Below are positions 51,031 through 59,456 of a stretch of 64,000 nt of DNA, in pieces; within the stretch, counting starts at the first letter, position 1, and every line of letters starts with the position of its first letter. A model generated the notes under the pieces. It was not told the DNA's origin, did not search any database, and saw nothing but the letters and a program-made list of their open reading frames with translations. The position numbers were made by a program, and so were the translations under genes. Origin of the DNA: Streptomyces vinaceus (GTDB lineage: Bacteria; Actinomycetota; Actinomycetes; Streptomycetales; Streptomycetaceae); the NCBI RefSeq assembly GCF_008704935.1, contig NZ_CP023692.1, forward strand, positions 4,617,001 to 4,681,000, in the 5' to 3' direction.

Positions 51031-51163
51031 TGTGGGGCAGGCTGCTGCTGATCGTCATGATTCGGCAGACCCCGGTCATGCGCTCGCATAGATGGGCCAA
51101 CCGTGCGTTACCGTGACGAAGCGGACCGCGCAGGTCGTTCTTCGTAGAACTCAGGGAGAAAAC

Positions 51164-51397
51164 ATGGCCACCAAGGCTGAGAAGATCGTCGCCGGGCTCG
51201 GCGGCATCGAGAACATCGAAGAGGTCGAGGGCTGCATCACCCGCCTGCGCACCGAGGTCGTCAACCCCGACCTCGTCGACGAGGTCGCGCTGAAGGCCGC
51301 CGGCGCCCACGGCGTCGTCAAGATGGGCACCGCGGTCCAGGTCGTCATCGGCACCGACGCCGACCCGATCGCCGCCGACATCGAAGACATGATGTGA
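51164..51397 (+). CDS. nagF: PTS EIIB component for GlcNAc uptake
   Basis: A 77-residue stand-alone EIIB of the glucose family. The phosphorylated cysteine is in EVEGCITRLRTEV, residue 24. The remainder, KAAGAHGVVKMGTAVQVVIG and TDADPIAADIEDMM, is the usual EIIB core. It relays phosphate from EIIA to the sugar bound by NagE1 or NagE2. Start ATG 51164 follows CAGGGAGAAA. It is followed by a weak hairpin and rph. Confidence 0.92.
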   Translation: MATKAEKIVAGLGGIENIEEVEGCITRLRTEVVNPDLVDEVALKAAGAHGVVKMGTAVQVVIGTDADPIAADIEDMM

Positions 51398-51423
51398 GCT
51401 GAGCTCCCGCTCGCCCCTCCGCC

Positions 51424-51455
51424 AGACCCCGTACCGGACCACCCGGACGGGGTCT
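51424..51455 (+). terminator. hairpin after nagF
   Basis: AGACCCCGT pairs with ACGGGGTCT; the loop holds an inner CCGG/CCGG pair. TT follows. Confidence 0.6.
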
Positions 51456-51503
51456 TCGCGCACCCGGCGCCCGCCGCCCCGGCCACCGACTAGGCTCGGA
51501 GCC

Positions 51504-52215
<712 letters not shown>

Positions 52216-52229
<14 letters not shown>

Positions 52230-52251
52230 GGGGCGCTCCAGCTCCAGGGGG
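52216..52251 (+). repeat. 18-base tandem duplication across the rph stop codon
   Basis: CGCTCCAGCTCTAGGGGG is followed at once by CGCTCCAGCTCCAGGGGG, differing at one base. In the first copy TAG is the rph stop; the second has CAG. Confidence 0.8.
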
Positions 52252-52355
52252 CGAGAACCGGGAGCTGCGCTCCTGCGTCCCCCTGGGTACGGGCGCACGG
52301 TGTCACACCCGTGCGCCCGTCCTCGTATCCGTGTCGATCACTGGGAGATCCGAAC

Positions 52356-52742
52356 ATGAACCCGAAGCACCGCATAGCGGCGGTCGTGCTCGCAGCGGCT
52401 CTCGCCGTACCGGCGCTGACGTCCTGTGACGCGATCTCGACGGCGATGGACTGCGCGAACACGGCCGTGGCCATCACCGACGGGGCCAACGACCTCCAGC
52501 AGGCGGTCTCCCAGGCCGGCAACAGCCCGCAGGACGCCCAGAACGCGCTGAACCAGATCGAGGCGAACCTCAAGAAGGTCGGCGACCAGACGGACAACGC
52601 CGACCTCAGCAAGGCCGTCTCCTCCATGACCACGGCGGTGAAGAACGTCCGCACGGCCATCGAGAACGGCAACACCACCCCGGACATCCAGCCGGTCGCC
52701 GACGCCGCGAAGGAACTGTCGAAGGTCTGCACCCCGGGCTGA
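52356..52742 (+). CDS. small lipoprotein
   Basis: A 128-residue protein with a lipoprotein signal, KHRIAAVVLAAALAVPALTS then Cys near residue 24. The mature part is helical, alanine- and asparagine-rich (AITDGANDLQQAVSQAGNSP, then AQNALNQIEANLKKVGDQTD), with one further Cys in CANTA and one in KVCTPG. I recognise no domain; it looks like a helical-bundle surface lipoprotein. ATG 52356 follows GGGAGA. It separates rph from rdgB on the same strand. Confidence 0.75.
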   Translation: MNPKHRIAAVVLAAALAVPALTSCDAISTAMDCANTAVAITDGANDLQQAVSQAGNSPQDAQNALNQIEANLKKVGDQTDNADLSKAVSSMTTAVKNVRTAIENGNTTPDIQPVADAAKELSKVCTPG

Positions 52743-52780
52743 GCCGCGGGCCGTCCGGACGGGACCGGATAATGGGCGCC

Positions 52781-53386
52781 ATGACCAGCCGCCTGATCCT
52801 CGCCACCCGCAACGCGGGCAAAGTCGCCGAGCTCCACGCCATCCTGTCCGACGCCGGCCTGCCGTACGAGCTGGTCGGCGCGGACGCGTACCCGCAGATC
52901 CCGGACGTCAAGGAGACCGGCATCTCCTTCGCCGAGAACGCCCTCCTCAAGGCCCACGCCCTGGCACAGGCCACCGGCCTGCCGGCGATCGCCGACGACT
53001 CCGGCCTCTGCGTGGACGTCCTGAACGGCGCGCCCGGCATCTTCTCGGCGCGGTGGGCGGGCAAGCACGGCGACGACCGGGCCAACCTGGACCTGCTGCT
53101 GGCCCAGCTCGGGGACATCGCCGACGAGCACCGCGGCGCCCACTTCGCGTGCGCGGCGGCCCTCGCCCTCCCGGACGGCACCGAACGCGTCGTGGAGGGC
53201 CGCCTCCTGGGCACCCTGCGCCACACCCCGGCGGGCACGGGCGGCTTCGGCTACGACCCGATCCTCCAGGTCGAGGGCGACACCCGCACCTGCGCGGAAC
53301 TCACCCCGGCGGAGAAGAACGCCATCTCCCACCGAGGCCAGGCCTTCCGGGCCCTGGTCCCCTTCATCCGCGCCCTGGTCGGCTGA
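52781..53386 (+). CDS. rdgB: dITP/XTP pyrophosphatase (RdgB/HAM1)
   Basis: A 201-residue house-cleaning enzyme hydrolysing ITP, dITP and XTP. The signature LILATRNAGKVAELHAILSD opens the protein, followed by SFAENALLKAHALAQATGLP and IADDSGLCVDVLNGAPGIFS, and GTGGFGYDPILQVEGD and ELTPAEKNAISHRGQAFRAL near the C-terminus. ATG 52781 gives the standard length; ATG 52772 adds three residues. It ends in a strong hairpin shared with the convergent tRNA gene. Confidence 0.95.
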   Translation: MTSRLILATRNAGKVAELHAILSDAGLPYELVGADAYPQIPDVKETGISFAENALLKAHALAQATGLPAIADDSGLCVDVLNGAPGIFSARWAGKHGDDRANLDLLLAQLGDIADEHRGAHFACAAALALPDGTERVVEGRLLGTLRHTPAGTGGFGYDPILQVEGDTRTCAELTPAEKNAISHRGQAFRALVPFIRALVG

Positions 53387-53403
53387 GGGTCCGGGCCACG
53401 CAG

Positions 53404-53438
53404 AAGGCCCCGCACGCGAACAGCGCGTGCGGGGCCTT
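53404..53438. terminator. bidirectional terminator between rdgB and the tRNA gene
   Basis: Perfect 15-bp stem AAGGCCCCGCACGCG / CGCGTGCGGGGCCTT with loop AACAG. Confidence 0.85.
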
Positions 53439-53446
53439 ACGGGGAG

Positions 53447-53521
53447 TGGGCCCGGTGGGACTCGAACCCACGACACACCGGACCTAAACCGGCGCCCTCT
53501 GGCCAGCTGGGGTACGGGCCC
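53447..53521 (-). tRNA. tRNA with UAG anticodon (annotated Leu), short variable arm
   Basis: A 75-base cloverleaf on the minus strand. The acceptor stem GGGCCCG/CGGGCCC has discriminator A. The anticodon stem GCCGG/CCGGT (one G-U) holds loop TTTAGGT, anticodon UAG at plus-strand 53484-53486, which reads the Leu codon CUA. The T arm is GTGGG-TTCGAGT-CCCAC. The D stem has only three pairs. The variable region is just five bases, whereas bacterial tRNA-Leu is normally class II with a long arm. CCA is not encoded. Gene status is well supported; amino-acid identity is less so. Confidence 0.8.
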
Positions 53522-53533
53522 ATCGCGGCTACT

Positions 53534-54270
53534 TTACTGTGCTCGTCCCCGTGTTGTGCCGAGAGATCCTTTCGAGAACGTTCCCGTCTGGCTGTGGCAG
53601 GAGGGACACAGGTAGCGGAGGTTCTCGCGGCGGTTGTCCAGGCGGTCGCCGTTGATGTGATCGATTTCCAGAACGAGCCGCCTCCCTCGCCACGTGTCCC
53701 CGATCCCGCATGCGTGGCACACGTGCGGTACGTCGAGGTCGTCAAGGGCGCGCCGCAGCACGGCGGTCTTCTCACGACCGGAGCCCGCTTCGCGGCGTTG
53801 CAGGACGTCCCGGGCCGGCCTGCGGGCAGGTGACCGGCTTCCTGCACGATGCCCCTGCCCCGTGAAGTGGTCCGTGGATATCCCGTACTCCTCGATGCTG
53901 CGTCTCGCCTTCGCGCGGGCCGCTCCGCTGAGCTCGCCATGGCCCAGCGAACGCAGCACCCCCGCGATGCTGTGGACCTCGGCGACGGCTCGAGTGATCT
54001 CCGCGCGCGAGAACAGCCTGTCCACGCGGCGCACCTGAGTGGTGAAGTGCGACGTGTCGATCCCGAAGCCGTCGAGCTTCTTCCGGACATGGCCGAACGA
54101 ACATCGACGAAGTGGGACGTGTCGATTCCGTAGTGGGCCAGCCGTTTGCGGAGGTAGGTACGAAGGTCCCCGCCCGGCGGGGTACCGAGCCGGCGCATGA
54201 GATCCACGAGGCTGGTGGCATCCGGAACACTCGCGGCGAGCAGTTCGTGCGTGTACCGCGGCCTCTTCAC
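53534..54270 (-). pseudogene. HNH-endonuclease protein with a frameshift
   Basis: The gene begins with GTG at 54270, overlapping the upstream HNH gene stop (GTGA). The first frame encodes RPRYTHELLAASVPDATSL to LRKRLAHYGIDTSHF and then runs off-family after about 54090. Homology resumes in another frame at about 54085 with FGHVRKKLDGFGIDTSHF and continues to the HNH domain (CHACG, LEIDHINGDRLDNRRENL, LCPSCHSQT) ending at 53534. One base is missing, or two are extra, around 54080-54100, close to two near-identical GIDTSHF copies. It may be a true pseudogene, a repeat-deletion product or an assembly error. A downstream GTG at 54034 could still make a 166-residue C-terminal piece. Confidence 0.7.
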
Positions 54271-54899
54271 GCGGACCGCCGCCGGTTCCGCCCGCGGTAG
54301 GTGTCGGTCGTGGCGTGGCAGTTGGGGCACATGAGTCGGAGGTTCTCGGCGCGGTTGTCCCACCAGTTGCCGTTGACGTGGTCGACCTCGTGGCGCAGCG
54401 GCTTGCCGTTCCACTCCACTCCGACGCCGCACTCCGCGCATTCCTCCGGCACTCCGGACGCGAGCAGAGCCCTGCGCAGCCGTGCGCCCGGGACCCTTCC
54501 CTCTTCGGGTGCCCTCGGGCCGAGCGCGGGTCCCAGGGATCCCTTCGCGCGCCGTTTCCGCGCCATCGTGAAATGCGAGGTGTCGATGCCGAGCGCGGCT
54601 ATCCGTCGGCCGATGTGGGTGTGGTTGCCGCCGACCTGGCTGATGCCCAGGCGGGAGATCACCTCCCTGACGGAGGCCGAGGCCGCGACCAGCTCGCGCA
54701 GCCGTTCCTCCGTGTGCCGCACCCGATGCGTGGAAAAGTGCGAGAAATCGATGCCCGCTTCCAGCATCTTCGCGCGTATGTACCGCTTGGTGCCCGGCGT
54801 GGGATCGCCCCCCCACCAGAGCACCGCGTGATGGAAGTCCGTCGTTGCCCGAGCTGCTTCTTCCAGCAGGTCTCGTGTGTAGCGCACCGCCACCGCCAC
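54267..54899 (-). CDS. HNH endonuclease-domain protein with DNA-binding-like repeats
   Basis: A 210-residue protein. Residues 1-120 hold two copies of a unit of about 58 residues: a helical start (RYTRDLLEEAARATTDF or ERLRELVAASASVREVI), a Gly turn and a closing helix ending GIDFSHF or GIDTSHF. Residues 150-200 form an HNH nuclease motif: ECAECGVGVEWNGK, then HEVDHVNGNWWDNRAENLRL and MCPNCHATT with four zinc cysteines. The unit looks like a small helix-turn-helix reader, so a site-selective nuclease is plausible. The downstream gene is a paralogue coupled by GTGA. Confidence 0.82.
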   Translation of the reverse strand: MAVAVRYTRDLLEEAARATTDFHHAVLWWGGDPTPGTKRYIRAKMLEAGIDFSHFSTHRVRHTEERLRELVAASASVREVISRLGISQVGGNHTHIGRRIAALGIDTSHFTMARKRRAKGSLGPALGPRAPEEGRVPGARLRRALLASGVPEECAECGVGVEWNGKPLRHEVDHVNGNWWDNRAENLRLMCPNCHATTDTYRGRNRRRSA

Positions 54900-54976
54900 C
54901 CCTTCGTCCGGCCCCGCGTTCGTGTCTCGTACGGGTCAACGAAGCGGTATGCGGGTGGTTACGTCCGATAAGCGGA

Positions 54977-55006
54977 GCGGCCCGCACCGGGAAGGGTGCG
55001 GGCCGC
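54977..55006. terminator. hairpin terminator downstream of bcp
   Basis: 12-bp stem GCGGCCCGCACC / GGTGCGGGCCGC, loop GGGAAG, placed just past the bcp stop and upstream of the HNH gene pair. Confidence 0.75.
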
Positions 55007-55026
55007 CGCCGGGAAGGCGGGGCGCG

Positions 55027-55494
55027 TCAGATGCCCAGATCCTTGATGATCTTGGCTACGTGGCCCGTGGCCTTGACGTTGTAAAGGGCGCGTTCGACCT
55101 TGCCCTCCTCGTCCACGATCACCGTGGAGCGGATGACGCCGGTCACCGTCTTGCCGTACAGCTTCTTCTCGCCGTAGGCGCCGTACGCCTCCAGGACCTG
55201 CTTCTCGGGGTCGCCGACCAGGGTCACCTTCAGGTGCTCCTTCTCGCGGAACTTCGCCAGCTTCTCCGGCTTGTCCGGGGACACGCCGATCACGTCGTAG
55301 CCGGCCTCGGCCAGCACCGACAGGTTGTCCGTGAAATCGCAGGCCTGCTTCGTGCAGCCCGGCGTCAGCGCCGCCGGGTAGAAGTACACGATCACCTTGC
55401 GGCCCTTGTGGTCGGCGAGCGAGACCTCGTTGCCGTCAGCGTCGGGCAGGGTGAAGGCGGGGGCGGTGTCGCCCGGCTGGAGTCGCTCGCTCAT
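55027..55494 (-). CDS. bcp: thiol peroxidase Bcp (peroxiredoxin Q type)
   Basis: A 155-residue peroxiredoxin reducing hydroperoxides with thioredoxin. The peroxidatic and resolving cysteines are in AALTPGCTKQACDFTDNL, five residues apart, as in the atypical 2-Cys Bcp group. LQPGDTAPAFTLPDADGNEV opens the fold and VLEAYGAYGEKKLYGKTVTG is typical of the C-terminal half. It is divergent from the DUF3618 gene by 111 bases. Confidence 0.94.
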   Translation of the reverse strand: MSERLQPGDTAPAFTLPDADGNEVSLADHKGRKVIVYFYPAALTPGCTKQACDFTDNLSVLAEAGYDVIGVSPDKPEKLAKFREKEHLKVTLVGDPEKQVLEAYGAYGEKKLYGKTVTGVIRSTVIVDEEGKVERALYNVKATGHVAKIIKDLGI

Positions 55495-55605
55495 GTCAAC
55501 TGTCTCCTCGGGAGGGGATCGGTACGGTCCGAGACTAAGCTGACAGACTGTTCATGGTGGGCTACGCCCCCGACCGACCGACCCGACGACGACGGAGGCA
55601 GCGCG

Positions 55606-55923
55606 GTGCCCGAAGCCAGGACCCCCGCACAGATCGAGGCGGACATCGTCCGCCGCCGCGAGCAGCTCGCCGAGACGCTCGACGAGATCGGCGTGCGCGT
55701 GCATCCGAAGACGATCATCGGGGACGCGAAGGCCAGGGTCGCCTCGACCGTGGACCACACCGCCGGGCGGGCCGTCGTCGCCGTGAACCGTCTCCTGACG
55801 GACGTACGGGACGGCCTGCGCCACGAGGACGGCGCTCCGCGCTACGAGCGGATCGCACCCGTCGCCCTGCTCGCGGCGGGTGTGATCGGCCTGCTCGTGG
55901 TCTCGGCCCGGCGCAAGCGCTGA
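55606..55923 (+). CDS. DUF3618 family membrane protein
   Basis: A 105-residue protein. The DUF3618 segment RTPAQIEADIVRRREQLAET then LDEIGVRVHPKTIIGDAKAR occupies residues 5-45. A single membrane helix near the C-terminus (VALLAAGVIGLLVVSA) ends with RRKR. The family is common next to phage-holin-like and stress genes, but its role is unknown. GTG 55606 follows GGAGG. It is divergent from bcp and 46 bases before the GroES-like gene. Confidence 0.85.
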   Translation: MPEARTPAQIEADIVRRREQLAETLDEIGVRVHPKTIIGDAKARVASTVDHTAGRAVVAVNRLLTDVRDGLRHEDGAPRYERIAPVALLAAGVIGLLVVSARRKR

Positions 55924-55969
55924 TGACCCTGCGGCGTACGGGCGGCGCGCGGGCGGGTAGGTTCGTGGT

Positions 55970-56320
55970 GTGAGCGACGACACCAACACCACCACCCACG
56001 ACAAGCTGCCCATCCGCATGCTGCACGACCGTGTGCTCGTGAAGTCCGACTCGCCCGAGGGCGAGCGGCGCTCGGGCGGCGGCATCCTGATCCCGGCGAC
56101 CGCTGCCGTGGGCAAGCGGCTGGCCTGGGCCGAGGTGGTCGCGGTCGGGCAGAACGTACGCAGCGTGGAGCCGGGCGACCGGGTGCTGTACGACCCTGAG
56201 GACCGGGCCGAGGTCGAGGTACGGGGTGCCACGTACGTGCTGATGCGCGAACGGGACCTGCACGCCGTGGCCGCGGAGCGGCTGGAGGGGTCCAAGGACT
56301 CCACCGGGCTCTACCTGTAA
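55970..56320 (+). CDS. GroES-like co-chaperonin-fold protein
   Basis: A 116-residue protein of the Cpn10 fold but not the canonical GroES: IRMLHDRVLVKSDSPEGERR, SGGGILIPATAAVGKRLAWA, EVVAVGQNVRSVEPGDRVLY, and YVLMRERDLHAVA. The mobile loop (SPEGERRSGGGILIPA) is altered from the usual KTAGGIVLP. There is no groEL beside it, and Streptomyces carries its groES elsewhere. It begins with GTG at 55970. A partner chaperonin or an independent role is unknown. Confidence 0.85.
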   Translation: MSDDTNTTTHDKLPIRMLHDRVLVKSDSPEGERRSGGGILIPATAAVGKRLAWAEVVAVGQNVRSVEPGDRVLYDPEDRAEVEVRGATYVLMRERDLHAVAAERLEGSKDSTGLYL

Positions 56321-56421
56321 GCGGGCATCATCGGGCGTCCGGCGCCGGGCGCCGGGCGTCGAGGGGTCGGTGACCGGTGTCACCGGCCCTTTCGCATGGG
56401 CTTTGCTACGGTGGTGGGGAA

Positions 56422-56474
56422 CCCCGACGAGACGCGCCGTACCGGGTAGCCGTGGCTGGACGACAAGACGACGC
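56422..56474 (+). promoter_or_regulatory. guanidine-III riboswitch (ykkC-III) upstream of sugE
   Basis: CCCC then GACGAGACGCGCCGTACC then GGGT forms the 5' half, and GGACGACAAGACGACGC the 3' half. The order GACGAG...GCGCCGUACC.GGU...GGAC..AAGACG.CGC is that of the guanidine-III riboswitch, whose structure was solved from Thermobifida fusca. CCCG pairs with CGGG (P1), and GCGCCGT pairs with ACGACGC with one C-A mismatch to form the pseudoknot helix. It ends 34 bases before the sugE start, so control of translation initiation is likely. Confidence 0.85.
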
Positions 56475-56508
56475 ACCCCGTTCGCTCTCGTTCCGGAGGT
56501 GCCCTGTC

Positions 56509-56829
56509 ATGGCCTGGGTTCTGCTTCTCGTCGCCGGTCTGCTCGAAGTCGGCTGGTCGATCGGTATGAAGTTCACGGAGGGCTTCACGCGGCTGTGGCC
56601 CAGCGTGTTCACCGGTGCCGGGATCATCGCCAGCATGGTGCTGCTCTCGTACGCCGCCAAGACGCTGCCCATCGGTACCGCGTACGGCGTATGGGTGGGC
56701 ATCGGCGCCGCCGGGGCCGCCGTGCTCGGTATGGCGGTGCTGGGTGAGCCCGTCACCGCCGCCCGGATCTTCTTCATCTGCCTGCTGCTGGTCGCCGTGG
56801 TGGGGCTGAAGGCGACCTCCGGTCACTGA
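56509..56829 (+). CDS. sugE: SMR-family guanidinium exporter SugE (Gdx)
   Basis: A 106-residue four-helix small multidrug resistance protein that exports guanidinium against protons. The Gdx signature is present: MAWVLLLVAGLLEVGWSIGM with the essential Glu at residue 13, then KFTEGFTRLWPSV, then LLSYAAKTLPIGTAYGVWVG and GEPVTAARIFFICLLLVAVV. The start is ATG 56509 after TTCCGGAGG. The upstream guanidine-III element makes the guanidinium role much more likely than quaternary-amine resistance. Confidence 0.93.
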   Translation: MAWVLLLVAGLLEVGWSIGMKFTEGFTRLWPSVFTGAGIIASMVLLSYAAKTLPIGTAYGVWVGIGAAGAAVLGMAVLGEPVTAARIFFICLLLVAVVGLKATSGH

Positions 56830-56856
56830 CCCGGCTCCTCGGGCCGCCGGCCGCCG

Positions 56857-59280
56857 CTACTCCAGGTACTCCGACGGCGGGCGGCTGCGCAGGCCGCCCG
56901 TCACCCCGCCCAGGGCGCCTGCCGTGGAGCCCGTGGTGGCGCCGGCGCTCGTCCCCGTGCTCCCCGTACTCGTTCCGGCCGACGTGCCCGCGTCGCCCTG
57001 GTCTCCCGTGGTGTCCCCGCCCTCCGGGGTCCGGCCCCCGGTGGTCTGCCCCTGGTCCTGCCCCTGGCTCCGGCCGCCCTGGCCCTGGCCTGCGGTGGGC
57101 GGCGTCGGCCGGCCCGGGCGGTTCGGCCGGCTCGGCGGGGCCGGGGACTGCGGGGTGCTCTCCTCCTCCGAGGGCTCCGGGCTGCCGGGGACGAACGGCG
57201 GCGGGGACGGGGCCGCGCCCGGCTGGAGATCGAGGTCGAAGTCCAGGGGGTCGCTGTTCTCCAGGGCCGACTTCGTGTACTGCGCCCAGATCCGGGCCGG
57301 GTACCCGCCGCCCCCGATCCGGGCCTCGCCGAGCGCCCCGTACAGGGATTCCAGGGCCCCCGTGTCGGGGTCCTGGCCCATCATCGAGACGACCGTGACC
57401 AGGTCCGGGGTGTACGCAGCGAACCAGGCGGAGCGGTCCAGCTCGCCGGTGCCCGTCTTGCCCGCGGCCGGGTGCCCGGCGGCGAGGGCGGCCGTGCCGG
57501 TGCCGTTGTCGACGACGCTGACCAGCATGGACGTGGTGGTGTCGGCGGCCTCGCGGCTGATGGCCTGCTTCGGGGTGCGGTCGGGCAGGTGGATGTCGGC
57601 ATCCCCCTTCTCGATCTTCTCGACGAGGGTGTACGGGGTGTGGCGGCCGTGGTCGGCGAGGGTCGCGTAGGCCTGGGTCATGTCCAGGACGCTGGCCTGC
57701 ATGGTGCCCAGCGCCATGGCCGGGCCGGCGTCGAAGTTCGGGGTGTCCTCGGGGATGCCGAGGTCGATCGCGGTCTTCTTGACCTTCGCGGTGCCGACGT
57801 CGACGACCATCTGTGCGAAGACGGCGTTGACGGAGAGGTCGGTGGCGGTGTTGACGGTGATGTTGCCGTAGGAGATCTGGCCCTCGTTCTCGGGGGCGTA
57901 GGGGGTCCGGGTGCCGACCACGCGGCGCTTGTTGTCCCCGTTGTAGACGGTGTTGGGGGTGATCAGGCGGCCGTCCTGGGTGCGGGAGTCGTTCTCGACG
58001 GCGGACGCGAACACGAACGGCTTGAAGGTGGAGGCCACCTGGTAGTCGTGCCGGGTCGCGTTGTTGACGTACTGCTTGGTGTAGTCGATGCCCCCGTACA
58101 TGGCGACGACCTTGCCGGTGGCCGGGTCGATGGAGACCCCGCCGGCCCGTACGACGCGGTCGGCCTTGCGCTTCTCCGGGTCCAGCTCGCTGACCATCTT
58201 CTCGTCGACCGCCTCGACGAACGCGTTCTCGCGGCTCTTGTCGATGGTGGTGGTGATGCGGTAGCCGCCCTCGGCGAGGGTCTTCTCGTCCAGGATCTTC
58301 TGCTCGACGATGTAGTCCTTCACGGCCTCGACGAGGTAGCCGCGCTGGCCGGAGAGGCCGGCGGCCGGGCGGACCTTGCCGGGTTCGGGGAAGCGGATGG
58401 CGGCCCGCTCGGCGGCCGGCAGCCACTGTTTCTTGACCATGCCGTCGAGTACGTAGTTCCAGCGGGCGAGGGCGCGCTCGCGGCTCTGGGGGTGGGCGAC
58501 GACGTCGAAGGCGCTGGGGGAGTTGAGGAGGGTGGCGAGGTACGCGCCCTCGGCGGTGGTGAGTTTGTCGACGTCCTTGCCGTAGTAGGCCTGGGCGGCG
58601 GCCTGGATGCCGTAGGCGTTGCGGCCGAAGTAGCTGGTGTTGAGGTAGCCCTCCAGGATGTAGTCCTTCGACTCCTCGCGACCGAGTTTGATCGCGATGA
58701 AGAACTCCTTGACCTTGCGCTTGATGGTCTGTTCCTGGCCCAGGTAGTAGTTCTTGACGTACTGCTGGGTGATGGTGGAGCCGGACTGGGTGCCCTTGCC
58801 GGTCGCCGTGTTCCAGGCGGCGCGGACCATCGCCTTGGGGTCGACGGCCCGTTCGGAGTAGAAGTCCCGGTCCTCGGCGGCCAGTACGGCCTCCTGGACG
58901 GTGCGGGGGATCTGCGAGAGCGGGACGTTGACGCGGTTGACCTCGCCGTCGCGGGCGAGCTGGGAGCCGTCGGCGTAGAGGTAGAGGTTGGACTGGGCGG
59001 TCGCGGCGGCGTTGGCGGGCGGGATGTGGACCAGCAGGTAGCCGGCGACGAACGCGCCGACGACCAGCAGGCCGAGCAGCACGACGGCGGCCAGGACCAT
59101 GCGCCAGGTGGGGACGAGGCGGCGCCAGCCGGTCCGCTTCCGTTTCCGCTCGGCCTTCTTGGCGGCCCTGCGGGACTGCTTCTCACCGGCCGGCTGCCGC
59201 GGCTGCCCCGCCGACGGGGGCCCCGCGGAGGTGTCCGGGTCGCGAGGCGTCCAGCCCGGTGGTGGTGACTGGTCGCTCAT
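56857..59280 (-). CDS. class A penicillin-binding protein
   Basis: An 807-residue bifunctional peptidoglycan synthase. A basic cytoplasmic part precedes one membrane helix (VLAAVVLLGLLVVGAFVAGY, near 64). The GT51 glycosyltransferase has AVLAAEDRDFYSERAVDPKA, GSTITQQYVKNYYLGQEQTI and KVKEFFIAIKLGREESKDYI. The transpeptidase has the active Ser in QVASTFKPFVFASAVEN, SVN in LSVNAVFAQMV and KTG in AGKTGTGELDRSAWFAAYTP. The last 130 residues are Pro/Gly/Ser/Thr-rich. ATG 59280 (MSDQSPPPGW) is chosen over an upstream start with no family support. It is divergent from the ABC transporter operon. Confidence 0.94.
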   Translation of the reverse strand: MSDQSPPPGWTPRDPDTSAGPPSAGQPRQPAGEKQSRRAAKKAERKRKRTGWRRLVPTWRMVLAAVVLLGLLVVGAFVAGYLLVHIPPANAAATAQSNLYLYADGSQLARDGEVNRVNVPLSQIPRTVQEAVLAAEDRDFYSERAVDPKAMVRAAWNTATGKGTQSGSTITQQYVKNYYLGQEQTIKRKVKEFFIAIKLGREESKDYILEGYLNTSYFGRNAYGIQAAAQAYYGKDVDKLTTAEGAYLATLLNSPSAFDVVAHPQSRERALARWNYVLDGMVKKQWLPAAERAAIRFPEPGKVRPAAGLSGQRGYLVEAVKDYIVEQKILDEKTLAEGGYRITTTIDKSRENAFVEAVDEKMVSELDPEKRKADRVVRAGGVSIDPATGKVVAMYGGIDYTKQYVNNATRHDYQVASTFKPFVFASAVENDSRTQDGRLITPNTVYNGDNKRRVVGTRTPYAPENEGQISYGNITVNTATDLSVNAVFAQMVVDVGTAKVKKTAIDLGIPEDTPNFDAGPAMALGTMQASVLDMTQAYATLADHGRHTPYTLVEKIEKGDADIHLPDRTPKQAISREAADTTTSMLVSVVDNGTGTAALAAGHPAAGKTGTGELDRSAWFAAYTPDLVTVVSMMGQDPDTGALESLYGALGEARIGGGGYPARIWAQYTKSALENSDPLDFDLDLQPGAAPSPPPFVPGSPEPSEEESTPQSPAPPSRPNRPGRPTPPTAGQGQGGRSQGQDQGQTTGGRTPEGGDTTGDQGDAGTSAGTSTGSTGTSAGATTGSTAGALGGVTGGLRSRPPSEYLE

Positions 59281-59456
59281 CGCCAGAACTCCTCGACGCC
59301 GTACGAAATATCCACGTATGTACCCCATGCTGTCTACCCGATCGGCCGCTCGTTCCGCGTTGGACGGGCGTAAACCGGTCGCGTGGATCGCCCCTCCGCA
59401 CTAAGCTCGCGCGCTTTGGCCGACGTAGGAACGACCGGGAAAAAGGGAGGGATACG

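Noticed and set aside
53447..53521. Amber-suppressor reading of the UAG-anticodon tRNA
   Set aside because: An anticodon UAG pairs with codon CUA (Leu), not with stop codon UAG, so suppression is not expected.
53500..54900. Integrated mobile element at the tRNA gene
   Set aside because: HNH genes next to a tRNA are suggestive, but there is no integrase, and I found no second copy of the tRNA 3' end to mark an attachment site.
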